A stretch of 35,069 bases of DNA from positions 1-35,069 of the IMG/VR virus record IMGVR_UViG_3300025759_000299; one strand, given 5' to 3'. This stretch comes from a virus. Made by a program: the position numbers and the translations under genes. Below, piece after piece: positions 1 to 7,892 of this stretch (position 1 is the stretch's first letter; every line of letters starts with the position of its first letter). The notes under the pieces are model-generated. The model ran no database searches, was not told the DNA's origin, and worked only from the letters and a program-made list of their open reading frames with translations.

Positions 1-1
1 A

Positions 2-385
2 TCAAACGGCACAGAGAGTGCAAGCACAACAACGACGCTAAACGTAAAAGCAGGTTGGACAAACACAGTCGTAGCCAGCATTGACACGGTAACAGCAAGT
101 TATCTGTATCAACTCATAACGACGCAACTGCCAACACTGCCAGCGCCAGCAAACGGCGATACCTGGTATTATCCTACAGCAGATAGCACAGTTATTAGTG
201 CGGCTGGTGGCATAACTACAGATCTAAGCACATTCACATTCCAATACATACATGATGTGGCTGGTACACTGACGGCATACACGATTACATGGTCTAATGG
301 ATCATTATCGATCGGCACGATAACAGCAACAGATATAAGTGCGGACGTGATATCTTCTAGCGCAATATCTTCTAGCACAATATGA
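2..385 (+). CDS. Partial structural-type protein, C-terminal 127 residues
   Basis: The reading frame is open from the window edge to a TGA at 383-385, so the start lies upstream. The visible part is rich in Thr, Ser, Ala and Ile in short alternating beta-type stretches, with no charged clusters, cysteines or membrane segment. This composition suits a secreted or virion beta-structured protein such as a tail or decoration component. It ends in a short tandem repeat, ISSSAISSST, encoded by a repeated ATATCTTCTAGC unit. The next gene starts 18 bases downstream in the same direction, so it belongs to the late operon. No family is recognised; the virion role is inferred from composition and position upstream of the terminase genes. 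Confidence 0.6.
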   Translation, partial: SNGTESASTTTTLNVKAGWTNTVVASIDTVTASYLYQLITTQLPTLPAPANGDTWYYPTADSTVISAAGGITTDLSTFTFQYIHDVAGTLTAYTITWSNGSLSIGTITATDISADVISSSAISSSTI

Positions 386-403
386 TTGAATTAAGGATTC
401 CAC

Positions 404-1204
404 ATGGCATCAAATAGGATAGGGCCTTTCGACGGTTCTTATTGCATGAGCCAAAACGACTCTAGAATGGCTTTTGCATTACGTGAGATATATTCGACAT
501 TTGGCGACAAGACTAGGGTAAATCGAAAGAGTCTAAGGAAGTTCGGTGCCAACTTCAGTGTTGGAACAAGCCAAACCCCTGTAAACTCATGGGGAGAGTA
601 CGAAGATTACCAGACAAGTAATGTGACGTTAAATCTAAGTAGCTCAAGCGCATTAGATACGGCTACAGTTACTATTGAGTACATGTATTTTGTTGGCTCT
701 GATTTAACGTTCGCTATTCAGACTAAGCAGCTGCAAGGTCAAACCCCCGTCGCATTAGATAGCGCCGGTTGTCGATGGATGCGAATGTATACTGATTCAA
801 ACGTGACAGGCGACATATGGCTTTACAGAGGCGCGGCAACGGCTGGTGTGCCAGATACAATAAGTAACACACACAATCAAATAACAGCTGGGTTCAATCA
901 GAGCCAAAAAGCGGCAACGAGCATAGCGGCAACCAATTATCTGATATTGACTTACGGTTGGATGGACATTGTAAGATCGGCATCAGCAGCTGGCGCAGGA
1001 TTCTTGAAAGTACGACAGCTTGGGAGTGACTTCAGGGTGGCTCCAACAAGGGGTATTAGTGCTAGTAACTCAGTAAACTATTACTTTGATCCATATGCTA
1101 TTATCCCACCCAACAGCGACATTGAGATAGACGCACAAGCCACAAGCGGTTCAAGTAATGACGTAACGGCGGGTTTTGATGGCTACTTTGCAGATATCTA
1201 CTAA
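404..1204 (+). CDS. Predicted virion-associated protein of unknown function (266 aa)
   Basis: A complete reading frame from ATG to TAA. The N-terminal 60 residues are mixed and basic (around RVNRKSLRKFG). The rest is beta-rich with many Ser, Thr, Ala, Asn and Tyr residues and ends in an aromatic FDGYFADIY. There is no signal peptide, membrane helix or catalytic motif I can identify. A GGATT just upstream may serve as a weak ribosome-binding site. Placed between a beta-rich partial gene and the terminase genes, it is likely a late virion or fibre-associated protein. That is a position-and-composition inference, not a family match. A 56-base AT-rich gap separates it from the small terminase gene. 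Confidence 0.6.
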   Translation: MASNRIGPFDGSYCMSQNDSRMAFALREIYSTFGDKTRVNRKSLRKFGANFSVGTSQTPVNSWGEYEDYQTSNVTLNLSSSSALDTATVTIEYMYFVGSDLTFAIQTKQLQGQTPVALDSAGCRWMRMYTDSNVTGDIWLYRGAATAGVPDTISNTHNQITAGFNQSQKAATSIAATNYLILTYGWMDIVRSASAAGAGFLKVRQLGSDFRVAPTRGISASNSVNYYFDPYAIIPPNSDIEIDAQATSGSSNDVTAGFDGYFADIY

Positions 1205-1260
1205 TAATGTACTATTAGTTTAAATAAATTCATTCTTGTTCAATTACTTACAGATAGAGT

Positions 1261-1626
1261 ATGCCAAGATATAAAAACATACCCAATAAGAACAAAAAGT
1301 TCTTAATGAATCGCCTCAAAGATATGTTTGGCGACGACTTCGACCCAATAATGAAAGCCAGCCAACATGCGCTAGAAATGGAAAAGATTGCATCAGGCGT
1401 GGATATGGCAAAAGAAGAACCAGAGAAAAGACTAAAGGCACACAAAGACTGCCTGGATGGCTGGGACAAGATAGCCCAATACATCGAACCAAAACTGAAA
1501 GCCGTAGAAGTGGAAATTTCAGGGGAAATAGAAGTTAATGAAGCAAATGACGCAGAAAGAGCTGCTAGAGTTGCTGCCATATTTGACGAAGCAAGAGGTA
1601 GAAGAACTAGACAGCTTGACAGCTAA
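1261..1626 (+). CDS. Probable small terminase subunit (121 aa)
   Basis: Small terminases recognise phage DNA and hand it to the large-subunit motor. This 121-residue, mainly helical, highly charged protein has a basic N-terminus (PRYKNIPNKNKKF) followed by helices with KDMFGDDFDPI and a charged C-terminus. Size, charge pattern and position directly before the large terminase support the call. No diagnostic HTH motif is obvious, so the name rests mainly on synteny. Its last 89 bases overlap the start of the large terminase in another frame, which suggests translational coupling. The ribosome-binding site is weak (AGATAGAG just before ATG). A reverse-strand reading frame over the same bases is a shadow. 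Confidence 0.6.
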   Translation: MPRYKNIPNKNKKFLMNRLKDMFGDDFDPIMKASQHALEMEKIASGVDMAKEEPEKRLKAHKDCLDGWDKIAQYIEPKLKAVEVEISGEIEVNEANDAERAARVAAIFDEARGRRTRQLDS

Positions 1627-3076
1627 CGTCATTCCCCCTCTATGGATACCAATGGAGGGGCCGCAAACCAAGGCCTTGGATAGTGAGGCTGATATAACTT
1701 TCTATGGTGGTGCGGCAGGTGGCGGTAAGACTGATCTAGCTATAGGGCTTGCTCTTACTAAGCATAAAAAATCAATTATCTTTAGGCGTGAAGCAACACA
1801 GCTGACAGGCGTGATTGATCGAATGACCGAAATCATTGGTAATCGTGAAGGTTACAACGGTCAGGAGAAGATCTGGCGGCTCGATGGTCGTCAAGTAGAA
1901 TTTGGGTCAATGCCACACCCAGGTGATGAAACAAAGTACCAGGGTAGACCACATGACCTGATCGTTTATGACGAAATCCCCCACTTTTTAGAATCAATGG
2001 TTCGTTTTACTATGGGCTGGCTACGTACTACAGAAGAAGGTCAACGCTGTAGAGTGGTATTCACTGGCAACCCACCAACAGACTCGCAGGGCGACTGGGT
2101 AATACCTTTTTTTGGGCCGTGGCTTGATGAAAAACATCCTAATCCTGCAAAGCCAGGGGAATTGCGATGGTTTGCTGTCATCGATGGCGAAGATATCGAA
2201 GTTGATAGCCAAGAGCAAATAAAACACAAAGGCCAACTGATAACACCTAAAAGCCGCACGTTTATCCCTTCCTTAGTTACTGACAACCAATACTTAGTAA
2301 ACACAGATTACATCGCTACCCTGCAAGCATTGCCAGAGCCATTGCGTAGCCAAATGTTATATGGTGACTTTAGCGCAGGCCGAACAGATGGCGAATGGCA
2401 AGTGATACCCACACGCTGGGTTGATCAAGCTATGGAGCGATGGACTGAGCAGCCGCCAGAACAGTATCAGCGAATGGAAGCTATGGGCGTCGACCCTAAC
2501 CGTGGTGGTCAGGATAAAATGATTTTGTCCCCACGTCATGGCCCTTGGTTTGCCAGACAGATATCATATACGGGTGCAGAGGTTCCTGATGGTCAGACCG
2601 GCGCGTCACTCGTTATAAAGAACCTCACACATGGCGCTGTGCCACTGGTTGATATGATTGGCTATGGTTCCTCTTGCTATGATCATTTAACTACTTTTGG
2701 CGTGGAAGCAATAGCACTTAACGGTTCTAAATCAGATGCCAGGAGAGATATCAGTGACCAGCTTAACTTTCCAAATCTAAGGTCATATTGGATCTGGAAA
2801 ATGCGAGACTTACTTGACCCTCGAAACGGGTATAATCTTATGCTGCCTGTTGATGCTGAGCTAAAGGCTGACTTGTGTTCTTATGAGTACAAAATGACGG
2901 CTCGCGGTATGCAGATTCGCTCTAAGCAGGAAATGAAGGAGCGACTAGGTAGGTCGCCAGACAAAGGGGATTCGCTTATATATGCAATAGCAGAGCGAGT
3001 CGATAGAGTAGCGTATGAAGATCACTACGAAGATAAAACTAGATTCGAGGGCCGTTCAGCGGTTACAGGTTACTGA
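1538..3076 (+). CDS. terL: Large terminase subunit (packaging ATPase-nuclease)
   Basis: This motor protein pumps DNA into the prohead and cuts concatemers. In 512 residues it shows a Walker A motif (GGAAGGGKT, residues 57-65), a Walker B with catalytic acid (LIVYDE, 141-146) and a likely coupling motif VFTGNPP. A C-terminal RNase-H-like nuclease region begins near GVDPNRGG (around 315), with a late acidic DKGDSLIYA segment. The N-terminal MTQKELLELLPYLTKQE helix is typical of this family, which supports a start at 1538 (or the nearby ATG at 1547) despite the 89-base overlap with the upstream gene. AGGGG at 1521-1525 is a distant ribosome-binding site. The portal gene follows after 2 bases. 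Confidence 0.95.
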   Translation: MKQMTQKELLELLPYLTKQEVEELDSLTANVIPPLWIPMEGPQTKALDSEADITFYGGAAGGGKTDLAIGLALTKHKKSIIFRREATQLTGVIDRMTEIIGNREGYNGQEKIWRLDGRQVEFGSMPHPGDETKYQGRPHDLIVYDEIPHFLESMVRFTMGWLRTTEEGQRCRVVFTGNPPTDSQGDWVIPFFGPWLDEKHPNPAKPGELRWFAVIDGEDIEVDSQEQIKHKGQLITPKSRTFIPSLVTDNQYLVNTDYIATLQALPEPLRSQMLYGDFSAGRTDGEWQVIPTRWVDQAMERWTEQPPEQYQRMEAMGVDPNRGGQDKMILSPRHGPWFARQISYTGAEVPDGQTGASLVIKNLTHGAVPLVDMIGYGSSCYDHLTTFGVEAIALNGSKSDARRDISDQLNFPNLRSYWIWKMRDLLDPRNGYNLMLPVDAELKADLCSYEYKMTARGMQIRSKQEMKERLGRSPDKGDSLIYAIAERVDRVAYEDHYEDKTRFEGRSAVTGY

Positions 3077-3078
3077 TT

Positions 3079-5139
3079 ATGAATGATGATAAGAACTCAC
3101 CAAACAGCTTGCCAGTACATCAAGACGTTGATGTTAATGTGTATGAAGCTCAAGTTATCTATGAGCTGCCCAAAGACTTGCAGAAGATATTAGATAGTGA
3201 AAACCCCGTCGATATGGTCGATGACGACACTTTGGCCGATTTGATCAATGGGATCGAGGAAGATCGTCAGACCATGAAGCCATACCTAGAGAGGTACAAC
3301 GTTGCACTCAAGCTGGCCAAGATGGATGATGAGAAAGTAGACAAGAATTTTCCATTTCAGGGGGCCTCTAGAGTTATGATGCCCTACGTTATGGAGGCTG
3401 CCTTGGACTTCTGGTCACGAACTACGCCCGAAGTGGTTGAACGAAAGAACATAGCTCAGGCTGAAATATTCTCGAAAGAAGACCCAGAAACGGTAGCGCG
3501 TGGCGATAGAATCTCTGACTTCACTAACTATGATCTACGCAAAGGCATTAGTAATTGGCGCGATGATCAGTCAAAGGCCCTGTTATCCCTTCCAATCACA
3601 GGTATGTACTACAAGAAGATATGGTATGACCCATCGACTGGGAAGCGCCGATCCCAGTTAATTCAACCAGACGAGCTAATCTGTGACCACACAAAAGCCT
3701 CGTTCAAAGACTGCCCGCGTAAGTCGTTCGAATACACGATGACTAAGAGTGAAGTAAGGACAGCAATATTAATGGGGCAGCTTATTGAGTTTGATTATGG
3801 TGAAGATGATGACACTAGAGACGATGTCGAATTCATAGAGTCTCATTGCTTGCTAGACCTAGATGGTGATGGATGCCAAGAGCCGTATGTAGTCACTATA
3901 GCCAAGGATTCAAGCGAGGTCGTTTCCGTATCTGCTCGATTCGATGTTTCAGACGTAACGCTCACTGAAGACAGCAAGGTCGTTTCTATTGATGGCGAGG
4001 CTCTATTTACTCTGACCATTTACATACCAGATCCAGGCGGCTCATTTCTTGGTATGGGGTGGGGAGTACTGCTGTGCGACATGTTCCATTCGATGAATTC
4101 GATCACCCGCCAGCTAATTGATGCAGGAACTCTACAGAATACGGCAATGAATAGCGGCTTCATATCTGTAGGTCGTGGGTTAGGGCCGAATAGCCGAAGC
4201 CGCAAAGGTAGCTTTGAATTGGAAATGGGCAAATTTAAAGCCCTGGAAGCTGACAACTTAGGTCAATCTATATGGCAGCCTAGTTTTAATGGACCCTCTT
4301 CAACGCTGTTCCAACTACTTGAATCGATGAAGGTAGACACGAGGAATGTGGTATCAACTATCCACAACGTTGAGTCTAACCCAGGTGAAGCGGCTGAACT
4401 GTACTTGGCTCGACTTTCACAGGCTCAGAAACTGCCCAACGCTATAAAGATAAACGTATTCAGTGGCATTACTGGCGACTTGCTGCGGTTACAGGAGATT
4501 TACAGGGATTATTTGACTACTGAAGAGTATTCAATGGTTGTTGGCGAAGGATTTAGTTTCGAGCAGGACTTTGACGAGAACTATGTCTCGCTTTGCTTAA
4601 CTGCCGATCCTGCACAAGGTAGCGATGAGGAGCGAGTAGCTAGGGCTAAGATTGTCTTAGAAGAAGCCAAACAAAACCCAGTGCATAACTTACGTGAAGC
4701 ATATAACCGTTATTACAGCGCACTAGGTGTGCGTGATCCTGAACAGATCCTACCAAAGCCTAAACCACAGCAGCCAGACCCGCTAGCAGTAATGCAAGCC
4801 CAGTCTATGGAAAGAATCTCAAAGGCTGAAGAGCTTAGCAGTCAGGCCAAGATGATGTCGTCAATGGCTAGCATGATGAAAGCCCGCGTCGAAATGTTCC
4901 AAGTGGATTCTAAAATTAAGAAGACCGAATCTGAGACATTAAAGAATTTGTCTCAGGTTGATAAAAATGAGCGTGAATTAATGCTCAAAACGTTGAAGCA
5001 AGACTACGAAAACCTAAGAGGTGTTTTTGATGATGCAAGAAAGATATTCGAAACCGACCAAAGCGCAGTTGCTATCAGTACTGAGGGGCAACGAGTTCAA
5101 GGCGATTCAAGCGGCTTACCGCAAGAAACATTCCAGTGA
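3079..5139 (+). CDS. Portal protein, P22/podovirus type (686 aa)
   Basis: The portal forms the dodecameric ring through which DNA enters and leaves the head and on which packaging and tail proteins dock. At 686 residues it has the size of large podovirus portals (P22 gp1 is 725). It shows an acidic N-terminus, a FPFQGASRVMMPYVMEAA segment typical of this portal type, a central wing and stem region, and a long C-terminal helical, Gln/Met/Lys-rich coiled-coil-like tail (about 570-670) resembling the barrel of P22-like portals. It follows the large terminase directly. The last 110 bases are overlapped by the next gene in another frame. The portal call is strong; the P22-type assignment rests on size and on the rest of the tail module. 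Confidence 0.9.
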   Translation: MNDDKNSPNSLPVHQDVDVNVYEAQVIYELPKDLQKILDSENPVDMVDDDTLADLINGIEEDRQTMKPYLERYNVALKLAKMDDEKVDKNFPFQGASRVMMPYVMEAALDFWSRTTPEVVERKNIAQAEIFSKEDPETVARGDRISDFTNYDLRKGISNWRDDQSKALLSLPITGMYYKKIWYDPSTGKRRSQLIQPDELICDHTKASFKDCPRKSFEYTMTKSEVRTAILMGQLIEFDYGEDDDTRDDVEFIESHCLLDLDGDGCQEPYVVTIAKDSSEVVSVSARFDVSDVTLTEDSKVVSIDGEALFTLTIYIPDPGGSFLGMGWGVLLCDMFHSMNSITRQLIDAGTLQNTAMNSGFISVGRGLGPNSRSRKGSFELEMGKFKALEADNLGQSIWQPSFNGPSSTLFQLLESMKVDTRNVVSTIHNVESNPGEAAELYLARLSQAQKLPNAIKINVFSGITGDLLRLQEIYRDYLTTEEYSMVVGEGFSFEQDFDENYVSLCLTADPAQGSDEERVARAKIVLEEAKQNPVHNLREAYNRYYSALGVRDPEQILPKPKPQQPDPLAVMQAQSMERISKAEELSSQAKMMSSMASMMKARVEMFQVDSKIKKTESETLKNLSQVDKNERELMLKTLKQDYENLRGVFDDARKIFETDQSAVAISTEGQRVQGDSSGLPQETFQ

Positions 5140-5326
5140 TGAGAAATCTTTATTGGAATACTTGGATAGTGGCCAGGTCAAAGATGCTGATGCAAAAGAC
5201 TTGCACAGCTCAATGGTAGTCTACAACAGCACTAGAGCGGCTGAGGCTAATTTTATTGACGTTGAGGATTTAGTGGAATTTTGCAAGATTCAAGACGTAC
5301 TAGAAAAGGATGGTGACGATGTTTAA
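5030..5326 (+). CDS. Hypothetical small head-operon protein (98 aa)
   Basis: The frame is open from a GTG at 5021, but I place the start at ATG 5030 because AAGAGGTG at 5016-5023 lies 6 bases upstream. An adjacent ATG at 5033 is also possible. This makes a 110-base out-of-phase overlap with the end of the portal gene. The only downstream alternative would leave about 38 residues. The protein is helical and charged, with an N-terminal basic part (LRGNEFKAIQAAYRKKHS) and an acidic C-terminus (LVEFCKIQDVLEKDGDD). No known domain is recognised. It overlaps the GroES-like gene by 8 bases, so the two are probably translationally coupled. A role in head assembly is inferred from position only. Confidence 0.65.
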   Translation: MMQERYSKPTKAQLLSVLRGNEFKAIQAAYRKKHSSDEKSLLEYLDSGQVKDADAKDLHSSMVVYNSTRAAEANFIDVEDLVEFCKIQDVLEKDGDDV

Positions 5327-5699
5327 GCCGAAAGGAAACATGATCTTGATCGAGCAATTACCTGTTTCTAAGATGAGCGGCGGCGGCATCATCATGTCAT
5401 CAGCTCTAGAAGAGAAGCGACAGCAGCGAGGACAGCAAGTGGGTATTGTCCGCGAAATGGGGCCAGACTCTTACCACAAATGCAGTGGCTTTGATGGCAG
5501 TGAGGCCTATTGCGAAGTAGGCGACGTTGTACTGTTCCCGCGATATTCGGGTGTTCAATATCAGATGTCAGATATTATGAATACGACTCCAAAGGAAAAC
5601 GAGACGTTTTGGCACTTAATGGAAGATACTGACGTCATGGGTGTTATGCCGAAAGATCAGGCATTGGAATATAAAAACCAACGAGGGCTTAAAGAATGA
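5319..5699 (+). CDS. GroES-like co-chaperonin (Cpn10 fold)
   Basis: Cpn10 proteins cap GroEL and let substrates fold inside; phage versions such as T4 gp31 serve capsid protein folding. The 126-residue protein matches the fold in order: KGNMILIEQLPVSK, then a GroEL-binding mobile loop KMSGGGIIM (GroES has TKSAGGIVL), then QQVGIVREMGPDS (GroES: GEVLAVGNG), then EVGDVVLFPRYSGVQY (GroES: VGDIVIFNDGYG), and a late DTDVMGVM like ESDILAIV. The start at 5319 is chosen because AAAAGGA at 5304-5310 gives an 8-base spacing; an in-frame ATG at 5310 lies inside that site. A roughly 15-residue insertion with two cysteines (HKCSGFDGSEAYC) is not typical. It lies between portal and scaffold genes, which fits a capsid-folding role. 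Confidence 0.88.
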   Translation: MFKPKGNMILIEQLPVSKMSGGGIIMSSALEEKRQQRGQQVGIVREMGPDSYHKCSGFDGSEAYCEVGDVVLFPRYSGVQYQMSDIMNTTPKENETFWHLMEDTDVMGVMPKDQALEYKNQRGLKE

Positions 5700-6679
5700 G
5701 CGAACAAGAGCAAAGCGTTGATGATGCGCTGTCAAGTATGCAAGCCGGTATTGAAGCTTTAAAAGCTGGTGATCCAGTAGAAGCTGAAGAAGAAAAGCAA
5801 GAGGAATTATTCGAGGTTGTCGATGAGGCCGAGGAAGTAGAAGCGGCTGAAAGTGGCGAGCTAGAAGATGAAGAGCCGAGCGACGACATTGATGAAACAG
5901 CTAGTGAAAGCGAAGGATCTATCGAAGAGCAGGCGTTGGCGCTTGGATGGACTCCCTACGATGAGTATACGGCTGGCGGTGGTGATCCAAACATGTACCG
6001 TGGTGCCAAAGCTTTTATGCAATTTCAGGAAGTAAAAGACAAGTACCGTGGTCAGCGTGACGAGGAAGCTGACAAGGTTAAAAGTCTAGAATCCAAGATA
6101 GATGAGTTATCCACATTATTCATCCGCACACAGCAAGAATCTCAAACTAGGCACAAGAAAGAGCTTGAGAATGCCCTAAAAGAAGCTAGAGACACTATGG
6201 ACGTGGATGCAGTCCAAAAGATATCTACAGACATTGCAAAGCTTGATGGTGGTAAGGCTGAGGCTGAAACAGAAGCAGAGCCAGCCCCGCAAATGCCAGC
6301 CGCATTGATGAAACTTGTGTCTGAGAACCCCATCATTGATAAAACTAGCGACCAGTTTGATGGTGATATCGTAGCCGCGTTTGGAACCCGTCTAGATAAC
6401 AGGCTCGCAAAGCTAGACGGCAAGCCCGATGAGGACAGGATGGCAGCCATTATCAATCAAGAATGGGAGGCTGTTACTAAGAAGTTTGCACCAAAACAAC
6501 CAGCGCGAATAAGGAAGACAGCGCCAAATACAGCCACGACAAGGCCAACCCAGGCCAAAGCTAAGCCAAAGGCTGCGAAGATGAATGCAGAAGAGAAAGC
6601 ATTTTATGAGTTGATGAAAGATACCCGACCAGAATATGCAAAGGCATATTACAAGACGATACAGGAGAGAACATCATGA
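5696..6679 (+). CDS. Probable scaffolding protein (327 aa)
   Basis: Scaffolds guide capsid protein into proheads and then leave or are degraded. This protein has the usual make-up: a very acidic N-terminal 80 residues rich in Glu and Asp, a central charged coiled-coil-like helix (about 115-185), a low-complexity Ala/Pro/Lys linker (about 265-300), and a short basic-helical C-terminus ending AKAYYKTIQERTS, a plausible coat-binding segment. It starts in an ATGA overlap with the GroES-like gene and ends in an ATGA overlap with the next gene. Position before the major capsid gene supports the call. Scaffolds diverge too fast for a firm family match, so the name is by composition and synteny. Confidence 0.75.
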   Translation: MSEQEQSVDDALSSMQAGIEALKAGDPVEAEEEKQEELFEVVDEAEEVEAAESGELEDEEPSDDIDETASESEGSIEEQALALGWTPYDEYTAGGGDPNMYRGAKAFMQFQEVKDKYRGQRDEEADKVKSLESKIDELSTLFIRTQQESQTRHKKELENALKEARDTMDVDAVQKISTDIAKLDGGKAEAETEAEPAPQMPAALMKLVSENPIIDKTSDQFDGDIVAAFGTRLDNRLAKLDGKPDEDRMAAIINQEWEAVTKKFAPKQPARIRKTAPNTATTRPTQAKAKPKAAKMNAEEKAFYELMKDTRPEYAKAYYKTIQERTS

Positions 6680-7227
6680 GCCAGCGCGGACGCCCCAGAA
6701 AGACTGAAGAGAAAAAGAAACTAACGCCGAAAGAGCTGCGCAAGTTCTCAGGTCGCAAGTCAAAAACAGACTTTAGCTTCCTAAAAGAGATGTTCCCTAA
6801 AAAATTTGGCAGCAAAGTGTTTCGCCTGATAACTGAGGATAATGAGGGCGTTAACGAGTATGACTACGCTGATCGAGGTTGGGAGCCAGTCATATTGACG
6901 AGCGCAGACGCTAGCAGTAACCCCATTCTAAAGCGGTTTTTGCGTGATAAGGAGAGCGGCGATGGGTCAGTTGTGCGTATTCCTGTTAACAAGTATAATA
7001 ATTCACTAGGTACATTTGGTTTACTTATGATGAAAGACCGTGAAGCATTCGAAGAGGAAGAGCGAGCGGCCCTTGCATACGAAGTTGAACAGACTACCGA
7101 GAAATTTAAAAGCGGTCAAAATCAAAGTGACCGAGGTGTAGACGGCGATGTTCTTTATGCCCCTTACACTGATTCATCCCAAAAGAATAGGGGATATCAG
7201 GAAGAGCTAAAAGACAAACTGATCTAG
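6676..7227 (+). CDS. Hypothetical protein with AT-hook-like N-terminus (183 aa)
   Basis: The protein opens with SQRGRPRKTEEKKKLTPKELRKFSGRKS. The RGRPRK core is the AT-hook pattern, which binds the minor groove of AT-rich DNA. The middle part is mixed alpha/beta (KVFRLITEDNEG, GWEPVILTSAD, VVRIPVNKYN), followed by an acidic helix and a Ser/Asp-rich tail ending EELKDKLI. It starts in an ATGA overlap with the scaffold gene and precedes the cement and capsid genes, so it is most likely a head-assembly or internal head protein. Whether the RGRPRK motif binds DNA or is just a basic tail cannot be settled from sequence. No homologous family is recognised. Confidence 0.7.
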   Translation: MSQRGRPRKTEEKKKLTPKELRKFSGRKSKTDFSFLKEMFPKKFGSKVFRLITEDNEGVNEYDYADRGWEPVILTSADASSNPILKRFLRDKESGDGSVVRIPVNKYNNSLGTFGLLMMKDREAFEEEERAALAYEVEQTTEKFKSGQNQSDRGVDGDVLYAPYTDSSQKNRGYQEELKDKLI

Positions 7228-7299
7228 GCTAACCTGCTTGCACAAGACTGTGACAGGTGTTGAAAACTTAAACATTAATGCGAAATAGAGGATAATTCT

Positions 7300-7881
7300 A
7301 TGACTACACAAGTAGATCGCGCATATGGTTTTCGCCCTGTCACAAAACGAGGTGAGCCATATTGCGGTAGTGAAAGAGCAGTTATTTTTGATTCTGGTGA
7401 TGCGACAGCGGCGTTTGTCGGCTCATTAGTTAAATTTACCGGAACCTCGGTATTAAAAGACGGTAAGTATTACTCAGTAGTTACCATTGCTAGCGCGGGC
7501 GACTCAATCGCCGGAGCAGTCACACGATTCTCACCGGATAACGATACATACTTAAGTTATCGACCCGCATCAACTGAGCGTCTGGCTTATATCCCACAAG
7601 ATCGTGATGTGCTTTATTCAGCGCAAGAAGATCAAGACACATCATCACTAGCAGTAACTTCAGTTGGCTTAAACGTTGACTTTACGGCTGAATCTGGTGA
7701 TACGGTAACAGGCCAAAGCACGATGGAAATTGACTCAGACACCGCTGCAACAACAAACACGCTTTCTTTGCGGCTTGTTGAAGTTCAGGGCATTGATGGC
7801 AACACCGTCGGATCTGGTAATTACACGCAGTGGCTTGTTTCTACAAACCTTGATCCATACAGCAACACCACTGGTGTATAA
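7300..7881 (+). CDS. Probable capsid cement/decoration protein (193 aa)
   Basis: A beta-rich protein without cysteines in its core or membrane segments. It begins VDRAYGFRPVTKRGEPYCGS and continues through sheet-like stretches (AAFVGSLVKFTG, YYSVVTIASAGDSIAGAVTRF, TLSLRLVEVQGIDG) to a polar tail. The arrangement resembles capsid cement proteins that are encoded directly before the major capsid gene in many podoviruses. I name it on that resemblance and on its place 11 bases before the capsid gene. AGAGGA about 8 bases before ATG is a good ribosome-binding site. The 72-base gap upstream could hold a capsid-gene promoter, but I do not see a convincing one. Confidence 0.7.
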   Translation: MTTQVDRAYGFRPVTKRGEPYCGSERAVIFDSGDATAAFVGSLVKFTGTSVLKDGKYYSVVTIASAGDSIAGAVTRFSPDNDTYLSYRPASTERLAYIPQDRDVLYSAQEDQDTSSLAVTSVGLNVDFTAESGDTVTGQSTMEIDSDTAATTNTLSLRLVEVQGIDGNTVGSGNYTQWLVSTNLDPYSNTTGV

Positions 7882-7892
7882 GGGGTTATAAA

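Noticed and set aside
1248-1580. Minus-strand frame of 110 codons over the small terminase
   Set aside because: It lies fully opposite a better-supported gene and has a Ser/Phe/Leu-rich composition typical of shadows.
7019-7025. A GTTTACT half-site inside a head gene
   Set aside because: It is in coding sequence without a matching second half; such 7-mers are expected a few times by chance.
7228-7299. Promoter before the cement and capsid genes
   Set aside because: TTAAAC with GATAAT is possible, but the -10 falls on the ribosome-binding site, so I do not claim it.
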